From Bdellovibrio sp. ZAP7 (GTDB lineage: Bacteria > Bdellovibrionota > UBA1018 > CAIMNF01): a DNA stretch of 64,000 nt. Below are positions 51,568 to 59,808 of the stretch, piece after piece. The translations under genes and the position numbers were made by a program. Position 1 is the stretch's first letter. Every line of letters begins with the position of its first letter. The DNA is taken from assembly GCA_945874535.1 (NCBI GenBank), contig CAMCGZ010000008.1, forward strand, positions 43,600-107,599. The letters run 5' to 3'. The notes beneath the pieces were generated by a model. The model was not told the DNA's origin. It did no database searches and saw only the letters and a list, made by a program, of their open reading frames with translations.

Positions 51568-53744
51568 ACCTCCGCTGACTTTCTCCTTCGGCGGGAATAT
51601 GTGGCCCATATGCCTATAAAGAACAGTCCTAAAATGACTTGTGCTCCAAGTTGTTTCGAGTTCAGGAAAATCCTGGGTCGTAAAACAACAGATTTAATAC
51701 CTGGTTTGAGCTCGATTCCCGTGAGGGTCTGATTCGACTTCAGTGTTCTTAGGGATTGAGTGGCCCCACTATCTGTGTTTCCGGTGACCTCGATCAGTTG
51801 TGATGGATTGATCGGCAAGACCGCGAAACATCCCTCAGTGTTCCCTTCCAGGCCAAAACGGATCTCCTCCAGATCCGCTCTTTCAATGCGATACTTGAGA
51901 CTCTTGCAATTATCTGGAAGATGCTGTGGTGCTTCCGGGGAGTCGAGGACGTTGAGGATGTAGTCCATCCCTCGAGTTCGGTCTTGTGCCAGGGCGGCTA
52001 CTTCTGAGGAGTTCATTCTGGCGGTTTTAATTGGAATCCTTACGGGGTGGGAGTCCCGAACTCTTTTGCTCACCAGTTTCTGATCTTCCATTCTGATTTC
52101 ATGAACAGAATTGAAAAGGGCTTTGAAGAAACTCGGTGCATTGGGGCTAGAAAAATCTGCGGTCATCCGGTAGGTTTCGTTGACCCCGGTAAATGCTCCG
52201 AGTAATTCAGAAAAGCTTTTCTGTGAATTCAGGTAAAAAGAAAGGCTGTATGCACCAGTGAACATTCCCACATTGGTCGGGGTGCCTGGGATAAAATACT
52301 CACTGCGCTCGAGAACAGATTTGGATCCGTCTTTGATCTCTGATTTGACCTTCGGATCGAAGTTGTAACTGATGAAGTCGCCTTTTCTTTCGATAGCCCC
52401 GAAGATCGATCCACCGACGAGCATCCCCATGGCCAGATGCTGGACTCGGATTTTCTTGATACCCAGAATGAGTAGGCCTGCACTACACAGCTCGAATGCT
52501 ACAGAGACATTCGAATTCATGAGGCTTCCCACACAGGTGAGGATTGCGCCACCGGTAAACAGGATGAATTCCCGTGGCGAAACCTTTTCCTTGCTCCGGT
52601 AGACCACCAGGACCAGGCAACCCAACAATGTCAAAAGCGGAATCATAAATCGGGTGATGACCCGAAATGCACCCAGGCCTGGAATCAGCTTGAGTAGCAA
52701 AGGGGCGAAGCCCGGAGGGTTGAATGAAAAGATGAACAGGATGAGCGCGGGGATGAGTAAGCCGAGCAGGATTTTCTTTCGAGCCGTATTTCTCCAATAT
52801 AGGATTCCGAACGCTGAGAGAAGTCCAAAGGCGGGGAAAGCGATTTCGTGATGGAGTGCTGCTGATACCGCATCAGGAATGGTTTCTGTTGATTCAAATA
52901 CGCTTCCAGACCAAGTTGTCCAGTCGGGCAGTAGATACTGGAATACCGCATGGGTATCCTTCACATTCCTGGCCAATTCCCCGCTCGAGAAAAAATCCAG
53001 GATCGACCTCACCTCGCACCAACAGAAGGCTAAGGTGGCTGTGGCGAGGCAGCCCACGAATACGACCAGCTCCCACCGCCTGGATGGGTCCCGGAGGCTG
53101 GATAAAACCACTGGAATTCCCAATGGTAGAAGCAGGAGTAGAGAATAAAACAGGGTTTGGTATCCGACATAGGAAAGGGCCTGGGCGAATCCAAAGGCCA
53201 GCAAGCCGAAGTTGAGGGTTCCTATCCTTTTCTTCCGCCACAAAGAGCTCAAAATAAACAACAGAGCAGGGCAGGCCATATAGGAAAGAATGAAATTGAC
53301 GTGACCGGCCGAAAAGCGGGTCATCAAAGCCGGAGAAAAGCCGATCAAAAGGGGTGCTATCAGGTAATCGCTCCAGAACCACCGTCTCCAAGTCCCGACA
53401 AATGCCAAAGCGAAGTAGGTCGCTAGCATCTGGGAGATCATCAAGGTGTAATTGATCGCACCTTGTAGCCCCATTCCCAGTCCGAGCAATAATCGTTCGA
53501 GTGGAATGGATCCTATGGCAGGATGCATGGGGGCACCACCACCCTGCCCGAAATGAAATGCCAGGACTCCATTCGGACCCAGACTGTCCTTGAGCAACGG
53601 GTAGTGGTGAAAAGCACCATCAGGTCCGACCAGGAGCATCCGTCCATTCCATGAGAAGAGAATCTTCCAAAAAGCAACTGTGGCAACCAGAGACCAAATC
53701 AGGTTGAATAAAGGGTGAATTTTTGACTTGCTCGATGGATTCAT
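51564..53744 (-). CDS. Polytopic membrane protein, YfhO/GT-C glycosyltransferase-like
   Basis: The 726-residue protein has about 12 membrane helices, such as 'SLVATVAFWKILFSW', 'FGLLAFGFAQALSYVGYQTLFYSLLLLLPLGIPVVL' and 'LGAQVILGLFFIGIWATYSRRRRK' at the end. An early loop reads 'LLVGPDGAFHHYPLLKDSLGPNGVLAFHFGQGGGAPMHPAIGSIPLERLLLGL', the place where GT-C enzymes carry acidic catalytic residues. A large C-terminal soluble domain (about 450-690) follows. The layout resembles YfhO-like lipid-linked glycosyltransferases; the acceptor is unknown. Base composition is visibly lower in GC than the flanking pil genes. It converges with the activator gene by a 4-base overlap. Confidence 0.6.
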   Translation of the reverse strand: MNPSSKSKIHPLFNLIWSLVATVAFWKILFSWNGRMLLVGPDGAFHHYPLLKDSLGPNGVLAFHFGQGGGAPMHPAIGSIPLERLLLGLGMGLQGAINYTLMISQMLATYFALAFVGTWRRWFWSDYLIAPLLIGFSPALMTRFSAGHVNFILSYMACPALLFILSSLWRKKRIGTLNFGLLAFGFAQALSYVGYQTLFYSLLLLLPLGIPVVLSSLRDPSRRWELVVFVGCLATATLAFCWCEVRSILDFFSSGELARNVKDTHAVFQYLLPDWTTWSGSVFESTETIPDAVSAALHHEIAFPAFGLLSAFGILYWRNTARKKILLGLLIPALILFIFSFNPPGFAPLLLKLIPGLGAFRVITRFMIPLLTLLGCLVLVVYRSKEKVSPREFILFTGGAILTCVGSLMNSNVSVAFELCSAGLLILGIKKIRVQHLAMGMLVGGSIFGAIERKGDFISYNFDPKVKSEIKDGSKSVLERSEYFIPGTPTNVGMFTGAYSLSFYLNSQKSFSELLGAFTGVNETYRMTADFSSPNAPSFFKALFNSVHEIRMEDQKLVSKRVRDSHPVRIPIKTARMNSSEVAALAQDRTRGMDYILNVLDSPEAPQHLPDNCKSLKYRIERADLEEIRFGLEGNTEGCFAVLPINPSQLIEVTGNTDSGATQSLRTLKSNQTLTGIELKPGIKSVVLRPRIFLNSKQLGAQVILGLFFIGIWATYSRRRRKSAEV

Positions 53745-53752
53745 TCTTTTGG

Positions 53753-53781
53753 ATGATAGTCGACGGATAGGTCTCCATCAA
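53753..53781 (-). promoter_or_regulatory. Promoter of the 51564-53744 gene, leaderless
   Basis: On the minus strand TTGATG (53776-53781), 17 bases, TATCAT (53753-53758), eight bases to the ATG. Confidence 0.6.
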
Positions 53782-53810
53782 ATGGATTCACCGGAAGGAG
53801 TGTCGAGTTG

Positions 53811-55439
53811 ATGTTCAGGGGCATAAAAAGTATTGCGGTAATGGCAAGCTTGGGTATCGGGCTTTTCTTGATTTACGGGCAGCATTTCTATTTAGATCAA
53901 CTGATCAAGTATGACGATCCGTTCGTGGTGGTCCCGATTCAAAAAATCGACTCTTTCAGCCAATATGTCAGCGCAGTACAGAAGGGTGTCGTTCCTGATC
54001 TTCAGCCGGTCCGTGACCTCAGCATCAAGATCAACTACCTTCTGGAGGAATGGTGCGGAAGACCTTACTTCCACCAGACCAACGTTCTATTGTTCCTGAT
54101 CGCTCTGTTGGGTATTTATTTTATGTTGTCCGAGTGGTTTCCGAGATCTCCACTCGGCAATGTCATGGTGCTCCATCTCATCGCCTTCTCGCCCCTGTAT
54201 GTCAGTTCGGTTGCATGGATCACGGCACGCAAGCATCTCTTGGCATTGATGTTCATTGTTTGGGCTACTTGGTTTTTGCTGAGGTATCTAAAGGGAGAGA
54301 AGAGGGCGATCTGGGGTGTATCCTTGATGTATGCTTTTTCTCTACTGTCTCATCCGATGAACATCATGTGGCCCGTAGTCTCGGCTATTGCGTTATTGTT
54401 TTTTGGAAGTGGTCGAAAAATAAAGGTTCTATTTCCTTCTTTTTTAATCGCTCTCGTCTTGGGATTACTGAACCTAAAGTACTATAGCAGTAGTTATGAG
54501 TTCATGAGCGGTGGCCATGCCAAATTTGCGGATGTCGAGATCCACGGAATCGACTCATCGCTGTTGATGCTCGGGCGTTATGTGTTCCAGACCTTTATTC
54601 CTTATTGGACTTCTGTCGGCGACTACGGCTTTGATTCCTGGCAGAATCTCGTCGGGCTTGGTATGATTCCAGTTTTTTTCGGTTTGATCGGGAAGGCGGG
54701 CGGCAGGAGGATGTTGGTGCTGTCACTTTCAGGGTTTATTCTTCTTCTGTTTCCCGTGGTAGCCCGGATCACCCAGCATAGTGGAAATGACACTTACTTG
54801 TTGACTGGAAGCATTTTTCTGGTGTTCTGTGCGTATCATCTTTTTCAAGAGCGCATGAAACAGGTGAAATTAGGTAAAGGGATCAGCCCAGCCGTGATGG
54901 CGCTACTTGTGATTTTTCTACCTTTTGAAGTGGCCTACTCGAGAAGTAAGGCATGGGCTTGGTCGGATAGCCTTTTGATTTTCAAGCAGGCATACGAAGT
55001 GGAGCCGAGCTATCCCAATCAATTCTCTTATGCTGAAACACTGTTTTTCAGGGGGCAATACGACAAAGCCTTTCTGATCATCAAGGACCTTCATGACTCC
55101 TACGGGATGAGTCCGCACTTGGACGGTTTGATTGCCCGTCTGATCATTGAATCGCCGGATTTCTCAGATCAACAACGTCTCGGATATTTTGATGAGTACA
55201 AGCTAAAGAGCAGGGTGGCTAGGATCCTGCGGGCTTCGATAGAGAGTCGCGTCGGCGAATATCAGATTGCTTTCCGCAGAATGAGTGAGGCGATCGAAGA
55301 GCCTTTTTCATTGAATGTGGAAATGCTACGGTGTGATTGGATTGAGCAGCAGTGGATCTTTGCATGTCAGAAGGCCGGTGTTACTAGCTGCGAACAGCTG
55401 AAGATTCGGTTTCAAGGTAAGTGTGCGCACCATCCATGA
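53811..55439 (+). CDS. Polytopic membrane protein with C-terminal helical repeats (TMTC/PMT-like)
   Basis: ATG 53811 has GGAAGGAG upstream; the track start is the adjacent TTG. About 10 membrane helices fill residues 1-390, with the early loop 'YLDQLIKYDDPFVVVPIQKIDSFSQYVS' followed by 'DLQPVRDLSIKINYLL'. The helices are followed by a soluble TPR-like part ('SLLIFKQAYEVEPSYPNQFSYAETLFFRGQYDKAFLIIKDLHDSYGMSPHLDGLIARLI'). A GT-C-like membrane domain plus TPR tail is the plan of TMTC-type O-mannosyltransferases, so protein glycosylation, perhaps of pilin, is a reasonable guess. GC is lower than in the pil genes. It diverges from the other polytopic protein. Confidence 0.6.
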   Translation: MFRGIKSIAVMASLGIGLFLIYGQHFYLDQLIKYDDPFVVVPIQKIDSFSQYVSAVQKGVVPDLQPVRDLSIKINYLLEEWCGRPYFHQTNVLLFLIALLGIYFMLSEWFPRSPLGNVMVLHLIAFSPLYVSSVAWITARKHLLALMFIVWATWFLLRYLKGEKRAIWGVSLMYAFSLLSHPMNIMWPVVSAIALLFFGSGRKIKVLFPSFLIALVLGLLNLKYYSSSYEFMSGGHAKFADVEIHGIDSSLLMLGRYVFQTFIPYWTSVGDYGFDSWQNLVGLGMIPVFFGLIGKAGGRRMLVLSLSGFILLLFPVVARITQHSGNDTYLLTGSIFLVFCAYHLFQERMKQVKLGKGISPAVMALLVIFLPFEVAYSRSKAWAWSDSLLIFKQAYEVEPSYPNQFSYAETLFFRGQYDKAFLIIKDLHDSYGMSPHLDGLIARLIIESPDFSDQQRLGYFDEYKLKSRVARILRASIESRVGEYQIAFRRMSEAIEEPFSLNVEMLRCDWIEQQWIFACQKAGVTSCEQLKIRFQGKCAHHP

Positions 55440-55475
55440 TGTCGACTGCTTCTCGGGTTCGCTCCGTCCAAAAAG

Positions 55476-55508
55476 AAAAGGGGAGAAGGTGTTCCCTTCT
55501 CCCCTTTT
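55476..55508. terminator. Bidirectional intrinsic terminator
   Basis: AAAAGGGGAGAAGG-TGTTC-CCTTCTCCCCTTTT is a perfect 14-bp stem between convergent genes. In the minus direction it is followed by CTTTTT, so it fits best as the pilA terminator. Confidence 0.85.
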
Positions 55509-55545
55509 GGCGCCCGGTTAGGCTCCGGATATTTTCCTTCTCTAC

Positions 55546-56214
55546 TCAGTACAGCCCGCTTTGGGAGTTCTTCAGCTGCTTGTTTTGATCGATAGTCCAG
55601 CCATCATAGCCATTGGTTAAGGCCAAGCCGGCACCGGCGGTCAGGATGCTTCCAGCCGCCCCGATGGTAAAGGTCTGCTGGGCAATGGCAGAGGTCGCCC
55701 TACCGCCTGCAGTACCCGTACTTTCTAACATTCCTCTGGCCGCTGCGGCTGTGGTAGGAACGAGTGCCGCATTTTCTCCGGCAGTTGCGAGAAATATTCC
55801 CATGTTCGCGGATTGATCGTCACAGCTGGCGTTACCATCCGCAGTGTAGATCTGGGAAGCCGGATTGTAAGACCATTGGGTGAAGGCACAGCCTAGAGCA
55901 CCGCTTGGACCGCAACTGCTCACGTTGCCGCTTCCAGTTCTGAATCCAACCGAATAGTAGAATCGAACTCCATCCCGGTTGTAACCTGCTTGTCCCAAGC
56001 AGGTCGTGTAAGAGGAGTTCTCAGCGGCGAAGCTCTGCTCGATGGTATATGCACCACCCAGCGAGAGTCGCGCTTCGCTCTGTCGGCTTTTGGCCTGAAA
56101 CTTCTTGTACTGGGGTACGGCGAGTGTTGCCAGGATCCCAATGATTGCCACGACCACCATGAGTTCCACCAAGGTGAAACCCGCATTGTTCCTTGCGTTC
56201 ATCTTACGTTCCAT
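55546..56214 (-). CDS. pilA: Type IV major prepilin PilA
   Basis: ATG 56214 is chosen because AAGGAGGGG lies at the right distance; the track start overlaps that site. The leader MERKMNARNNAG is cut before 'FTLVELMVVVAIIGILATLAVPQYKKFQAKSRQSEARLSL', the canonical N-methylated Phe, Glu at +5 and hydrophobic helix. The mature pilin has 210 residues, with cysteines in 'TTCLGQAGYN', 'SSCGPSGALGCAF' and 'NASCDDQSANMG' and an Ala/Gly/Thr-rich stretch. It is transcribed opposite to all other pil genes here. No convincing sigma-54 promoter is seen before it. Confidence 0.95.
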   Translation of the reverse strand: MERKMNARNNAGFTLVELMVVVAIIGILATLAVPQYKKFQAKSRQSEARLSLGGAYTIEQSFAAENSSYTTCLGQAGYNRDGVRFYYSVGFRTGSGNVSSCGPSGALGCAFTQWSYNPASQIYTADGNASCDDQSANMGIFLATAGENAALVPTTAAAARGMLESTGTAGGRATSAIAQQTFTIGAAGSILTAGAGLALTNGYDGWTIDQNKQLKNSQSGLY

Positions 56215-56240
56215 ATGCATCCCCTCCTTAAAAGGGTATT

Positions 56241-56269
56241 TTGGGCTTCCCTACGTCCGCCCATACCAT
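56241..56269 (+). promoter_or_regulatory. Promoter of the pilG-pilH-pilI-pilD operon, leaderless
   Basis: TTGGGC (56241-56246), 17 bases, TACCAT (56264-56269), six bases to ATG 56276. It lies in the 61-base gap divergent from pilA. Confidence 0.6.
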
Positions 56270-56275
56270 TATTCT

Positions 56276-56968
56276 ATGGACAAGTTTATGAAATGGCGAG
56301 GTGTTTTTCACCGTCAGGCGCTTGTCGCCCTCGTTTTTTGCTTGCCTCTCTATTTATCAATCAAAGAAGTTGATTCTGGTCGTCCCCATTTGATGAAGGC
56401 GGGCGATTATCAGCTTTCGCCTCAGTTCTTCAGATTGATTTCGGGAGGATTTTGGCCGGCCGCTCACGATTACCTGTGGATTCGAACGTTACAGCTGATC
56501 GGTTCGGGGAGTTACAGCGCTGATGCGCTTCAGGAGAGTGTCGGGTTTTACCGGCTTTCCACCGGTCTGGATCCTTATTTTTACGAGATTTACGATCAGG
56601 CTGCGGTCAATTTTTCTTGTTTGTTTGATGCGCCATTTGCGGCACTCGAGTTCATCGATAAAGGGATTCGGGTCTACGAGAGGGCAAGCCCTCCCAAGCG
56701 TTTCTGGACCCATCCGTACAGTCTGTATCTTTACAGAGCATATGTGAATGCCTTCATGAGGAATGATTGGGCCCAGGCCCGGAACGACTACTTGAAAGCC
56801 GCGTATTCCCCCGGGTCACCTGGGTATCTCCAGAGTATGAAGAAATGGCTCCAGGATGGGGATGGTGATCGGAAGCTGGCAGTGAAGGTACTCAAGTGGA
56901 TGATTTCGACGACCGAGCCCGGACCGATCCGGAAAAAGTACGAGGAGAAACTCAAGCTCTATGAATGA
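56276..56968 (+). CDS. pilG: PilG-like membrane-anchored TPR protein
   Basis: ATG 56276 (MDKFMKWRGVFHRQALVALVFCLPLYLSIKEVD) gives an N-terminal membrane anchor and 230 residues. The rest is helical and TPR-like ('HDYLWIRTLQLIGSGSYSADALQESVGFYRLSTGLDPYFYEIYDQAAVNFSCLFDAPFAALEFIDKGIRVYERASPPKRF', 'AYVNAFMRNDWAQARNDYLKAAYSPGSPGYLQSMKKWL'). Position is the main evidence for the name: in Myxococcus xanthus pilG precedes pilH and pilI and is needed for pilus assembly. It overlaps pilH by eight bases. Confidence 0.6.
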   Translation: MDKFMKWRGVFHRQALVALVFCLPLYLSIKEVDSGRPHLMKAGDYQLSPQFFRLISGGFWPAAHDYLWIRTLQLIGSGSYSADALQESVGFYRLSTGLDPYFYEIYDQAAVNFSCLFDAPFAALEFIDKGIRVYERASPPKRFWTHPYSLYLYRAYVNAFMRNDWAQARNDYLKAAYSPGSPGYLQSMKKWLQDGDGDRKLAVKVLKWMISTTEPGPIRKKYEEKLKLYE

Positions 56969-57635
56969 AGCAATAGCGATTGAGGTAGTGGGTCTCGAGT
57001 TCAATATTGGGAAAAAGCGGATTTTAAAGGGTCTCAACTTCGGAATTCCTCGAGGCAAAGTCTTCGCAGTGCTGGGACACAATGGTGCTGGCAAGACCAC
57101 CTTTTTCCATATTCTGCTCGGGCTCAAGTTCCAGACCGCAGGTGAAATCAGGACTCTGGGGAAGTCGAATGAGGATTGGAGATCCCGGTCGGCGATCGGC
57201 TATGTGGTCGAGCGCCCCTACCTCAATCTGGATCATGAGTTCGGCGCTCTGCTGACTTATCATGCCCGCTTGGCTGGAATTCCACGAGACCGTGCCCTGT
57301 TTGAGAAGATCGCCGAAGAGGTGGGGTTGAAGGGGCATCTCGATGATTTGTTGAGCACCTTTTCGAAGGGAATGTTGCAAAAGGCCGTGCTGGCCCAGGC
57401 GGCTCTCGGGAATCCCGAGATCAAAATTCTGGACGAGCCGATGAGTGGGCTCGATCCCGAATCCCGTGATTCGGTCAAAGCCCAGATCCAGAAGTGGAGT
57501 GCCGCGGGTAAGACCATTATTTTTTCCTCTCATGTGATGGAGGATGTCGAGCAGCTGGCCGACGAGGTGCTGATCCTGGAAGACGGAGAGATCCGGTTCA
57601 GGGGCACGGTGGATGAATGGAGAATGCGCAAATGA
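56961..57635 (+). CDS. pilH: ABC transporter ATPase PilH
   Basis: The 224 residues are an ABC ATPase: Walker A 'VLGHNGAGKTTFFHILLGL' (about residue 37), signature 'LSTFSKGMLQKAVLAQAALGNPE' (LSTFSKGM, a variant of LSGGQ), Walker B 'IKILDEPMSGLDPESRD' and the switch His in 'FSSHVMEDVEQLADEVLILEDG'. The next gene is its permease (ATGA overlap) and the upstream gene its PilG-like partner, the pilGHI arrangement known from Myxococcus. In that organism this ABC system is required for pilus biogenesis by an unknown mechanism. Confidence 0.85.
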   Translation: MNEAIAIEVVGLEFNIGKKRILKGLNFGIPRGKVFAVLGHNGAGKTTFFHILLGLKFQTAGEIRTLGKSNEDWRSRSAIGYVVERPYLNLDHEFGALLTYHARLAGIPRDRALFEKIAEEVGLKGHLDDLLSTFSKGMLQKAVLAQAALGNPEIKILDEPMSGLDPESRDSVKAQIQKWSAAGKTIIFSSHVMEDVEQLADEVLILEDGEIRFRGTVDEWRMRK

Positions 57636-58411
57636 ATTCTTACGCGGCCTACCCGGCTCAGACTGCATTCGTGGCGGTACAGGCATTCCAGGATCTGCTT
57701 CGCGAGCGGATCTTGTACAATATCTTCTTCGTTTCTTTGTTCTTGCTCTTTTTCGGATATCTTGCCGCACTTCTAGTTTACGGACATCAGGACAGGGTCA
57801 TGCTTCATTTCGGAATCATGATCAATGCCCTTTCGGTTTACTTGGTGGCGGGGGGGGCGGGTGCCAGGCTGCTCAGGTCCGAAGTGGAGCAGCGGGTGGC
57901 TTACTTGCCGCTTTCGCGCCCGGTTTCGCGAGTGAGTTACTTCTTCGGGAAGTGGTTGGGAATCGCTTGGTTTTGTGCTCTGAATCTGCTCCTTTTGACT
58001 GCAGTCCTTTGGATCGCCCTCAGGGTCACCGGTGGCGGCGTGAATGAGGCGCTGATTCAGGCCACGCTTCTGATCTGGTTTGAATCCTTGTTGGTTTCCG
58101 CTACCGCGATGTTGGTGTCGTTGTTTTTCCGGCAGGGGCTTTCGGTCATGGTGTGCATGGCTTACTTGTTTCTGAGCCACAATCACGATCAGCTGGAGTT
58201 TTTGAAGAAACAAGCCGGTGATGGATCCGCCGTTTTCTCGATCCTCAAGCAGTTGACCCCCAATGCACAGGTGTTGTTGATGGATACCCGTGTCTATTAT
58301 GATGTCGCACTCAGCGATTTTGAGATGATTCAACGGATGGGTTATGGTCTGGCTTGGGCCATGCTGTTCATGCTGATTGGAAACGCAGTCTTTTACAGGA
58401 AGAATCTGTGA
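57632..58411 (+). CDS. pilI: ABC transporter permease PilI
   Basis: ATG 57632 overlaps the pilH stop as ATGA. The 259-residue protein has six membrane segments, including 'ILYNIFFVSLFLLFFGYLAALLVYG', 'IMINALSVYLVAGGAGARLL', 'GKWLGIAWFCALNLLLLTAVLWIALRV' and 'MGYGLAWAMLFMLIGNAVFYR'. 'RSEVEQRVAYLPLSRPVSRVSYFFGKW' is the coupling-type region of ABC-2 permeases. It forms the transporter with PilH. pilD starts at the last base of its stop codon. Confidence 0.75.
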   Translation: MNSYAAYPAQTAFVAVQAFQDLLRERILYNIFFVSLFLLFFGYLAALLVYGHQDRVMLHFGIMINALSVYLVAGGAGARLLRSEVEQRVAYLPLSRPVSRVSYFFGKWLGIAWFCALNLLLLTAVLWIALRVTGGGVNEALIQATLLIWFESLLVSATAMLVSLFFRQGLSVMVCMAYLFLSHNHDQLEFLKKQAGDGSAVFSILKQLTPNAQVLLMDTRVYYDVALSDFEMIQRMGYGLAWAMLFMLIGNAVFYRKNL

Positions 58412-59205
58412 TGCTGATCGAATCGATCGGAGTGATTCTACTTGGACTGGTATTGGGAAGTTTTTTGAATGTGGTGATTCATCGCTTACCCCTGGACGAA
58501 TCGATCCTTTATCCGGGGAGTCGGTGCCCGGCCTGTCGCAAATCCATCAGGTGGTTTCACAATGTGCCCGTAATCGGGTACTTGGTACTCCGGGGGAAGT
58601 GTGTGGCCTGTGGGGCCAAAATCTCCGCTCGTTATCCATTTGTGGAGCTCCTGACCGCCTTCTTGTTTTGGGGAGCGTATTTGGGTCTGCCAGGAGACGG
58701 GATCCAGGCTGTGAATCAATTCAGGATCTGGATTTTTATCCTGATTGGAATCGCGGTTACCTTTATCGATCTTGATCACAGGATCATCCCGCACACGCTC
58801 AGCTTTGGCGGGTGGGCGGTGGGGCTACTGACCTGTATGGCGGACTACCGGCACGGGGCTTGGGAGTTGGTGGGGGCTTCGGTCGCTGGATTCGGGTTTT
58901 TCTTTTTGTTCGGTCTTCTGTATGAAAAAGTCACTGGTCGCGTCGGCTTGGGCGGGGGGGATGTGAACTTCATGGGGACGATCGGAGCTTTTCTCGGGTT
59001 CGGGGGCATTTGGTCTTCGATTCTAATTAGTTCAATTTCGGGGAGCGTGGTGGGGCTCCTCATGGCCACCTGGTCCAAGCGGCGTGGGGAGGTCGACGGG
59101 GGACAGGACGGGGTGCTCCGGACCCAGATTCCTTATGGGCCTTTCCTCGTCTTCGGGGCTCTGGTAGAACTGTTTTTCGGGGTGTCAGCATGGATCGGCC
59201 TTTAG
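58411..59205 (+). CDS. pilD: Prepilin leader peptidase / N-methyltransferase PilD
   Basis: ATG 58411 shares its first base with the pilI stop (TGATG); a GTG three bases earlier is an alternative. The 264-residue enzyme has the N-terminal methyltransferase part with two CxxC pairs (CPACRKS, CVACGAK) and 'GSFLNVVIHRLP'. The aspartic protease part has 'VTFIDLDHRIIPHTLSFGG' and the GxGD motif 'GLGGGDVNFMGTIGAFLGF'. Eight membrane segments are evident. It cuts PilA, and as the only such peptidase in the window it may also process the Flp/TadE-like prepilins. Confidence 0.94.
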   Translation: MLIESIGVILLGLVLGSFLNVVIHRLPLDESILYPGSRCPACRKSIRWFHNVPVIGYLVLRGKCVACGAKISARYPFVELLTAFLFWGAYLGLPGDGIQAVNQFRIWIFILIGIAVTFIDLDHRIIPHTLSFGGWAVGLLTCMADYRHGAWELVGASVAGFGFFFLFGLLYEKVTGRVGLGGGDVNFMGTIGAFLGFGGIWSSILISSISGSVVGLLMATWSKRRGEVDGGQDGVLRTQIPYGPFLVFGALVELFFGVSAWIGL

Positions 59206-59762
59206 AAGAAGTACAGTGGCGGGATTTTGAACTTTATGAACAGGTCCGGATCCGCCAGAACCGGAAGCGGTTTTTTATCCTGGGTTCGGCGCTCATCCTG
59301 TTTCTCTCTCTATGTGCCGTACCGGTGGTGAAGGAGCGCCTGCCGAAGTGGAGATCATTGCGGGCGGCTCGAGAAATATCCACAGAGCTGGAACGGATCA
59401 AAACCCTGTCTATTCAGGAAAAGCGGCCCGTCCGATTGAAGTTCATCGAGGGCGGGCAATACCGGGTGGAGGTCCTCGACCGCTGCAACGGGGGTTCGGT
59501 CGTGCGGGAGCTCGATCCGGGGACCTGGACTCTCAGGCCCGGGGAACTGGCCATCATTTCGCGTTCCGAGTCGGCAAAGTTCTCTCTTGGATTGGCTACG
59601 GATGAGGTCTGTTTTGACCCGGTATTTGGACTCGAGGTGAGTCAGGCGGTCAGGACCGTGGTGGTGGTGGTGGTCCCAGTCAATGACTTGACTATCGGCC
59701 GACTGGATCGAGCTTCTTACGTGATTCTCGACGGCGAGTCGGCAAAAATTTCCATAAACTAG
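59190..59762 (+). CDS. GspH/FimT-like protein without a prepilin leader
   Basis: The 190-residue protein overlaps pilD by 16 bases. A cytosolic N-terminus (MDRPLEEVQWRDFELYEQVRIRQNRKR) leads into one transmembrane helix ('FFILGSALILFLSLCAVPVV'). The rest, 'SLRAAREISTELERIKTLSIQEKRPVRLKFIEGGQYRVEVLDRCNGGSVVRELDPGTWTL', follows the layout of GspH/FimT minor pseudopilins. The glycine-aromatic cleavage site and Glu +5 of prepilins are missing, so it would remain a fixed bitopic membrane protein. A GTG repeat encodes VVVVVV (59658-59673). Function is unknown. Confidence 0.6.
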   Translation: MDRPLEEVQWRDFELYEQVRIRQNRKRFFILGSALILFLSLCAVPVVKERLPKWRSLRAAREISTELERIKTLSIQEKRPVRLKFIEGGQYRVEVLDRCNGGSVVRELDPGTWTLRPGELAIISRSESAKFSLGLATDEVCFDPVFGLEVSQAVRTVVVVVVPVNDLTIGRLDRASYVILDGESAKISIN

Positions 59763-59772
59763 TGTCAATGAA

Positions 59773-59799
59773 TTGTAATTGTTACTCGCACCCTATACT
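59773..59799 (+). promoter_or_regulatory. Candidate promoter of pilM-N-O-P-Q
   Basis: TTGTAA, 15 bases, TATACT (59794-59799), nine bases to ATG 59809. The spacing is short. The absence of a ribosome-binding site and the AT-rich gap favour a promoter here. Confidence 0.4.
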
Positions 59800-59808
59800 C
59801 TGGTATTC

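Noticed and set aside
56221-56330. Possible sigma-54 promoter upstream of pilA (GG-N10-GC at GCGGACGTAGGGAAGCCC)
   Set aside because: Only the GG/GC spacing fits; the surrounding bases do not match TGGCAC or TTGC.
59658-59673. GTG trinucleotide repeat; another at about 60275
   Set aside because: Encodes runs of valine in frame in two otherwise normal proteins; too short to call a functional repeat.
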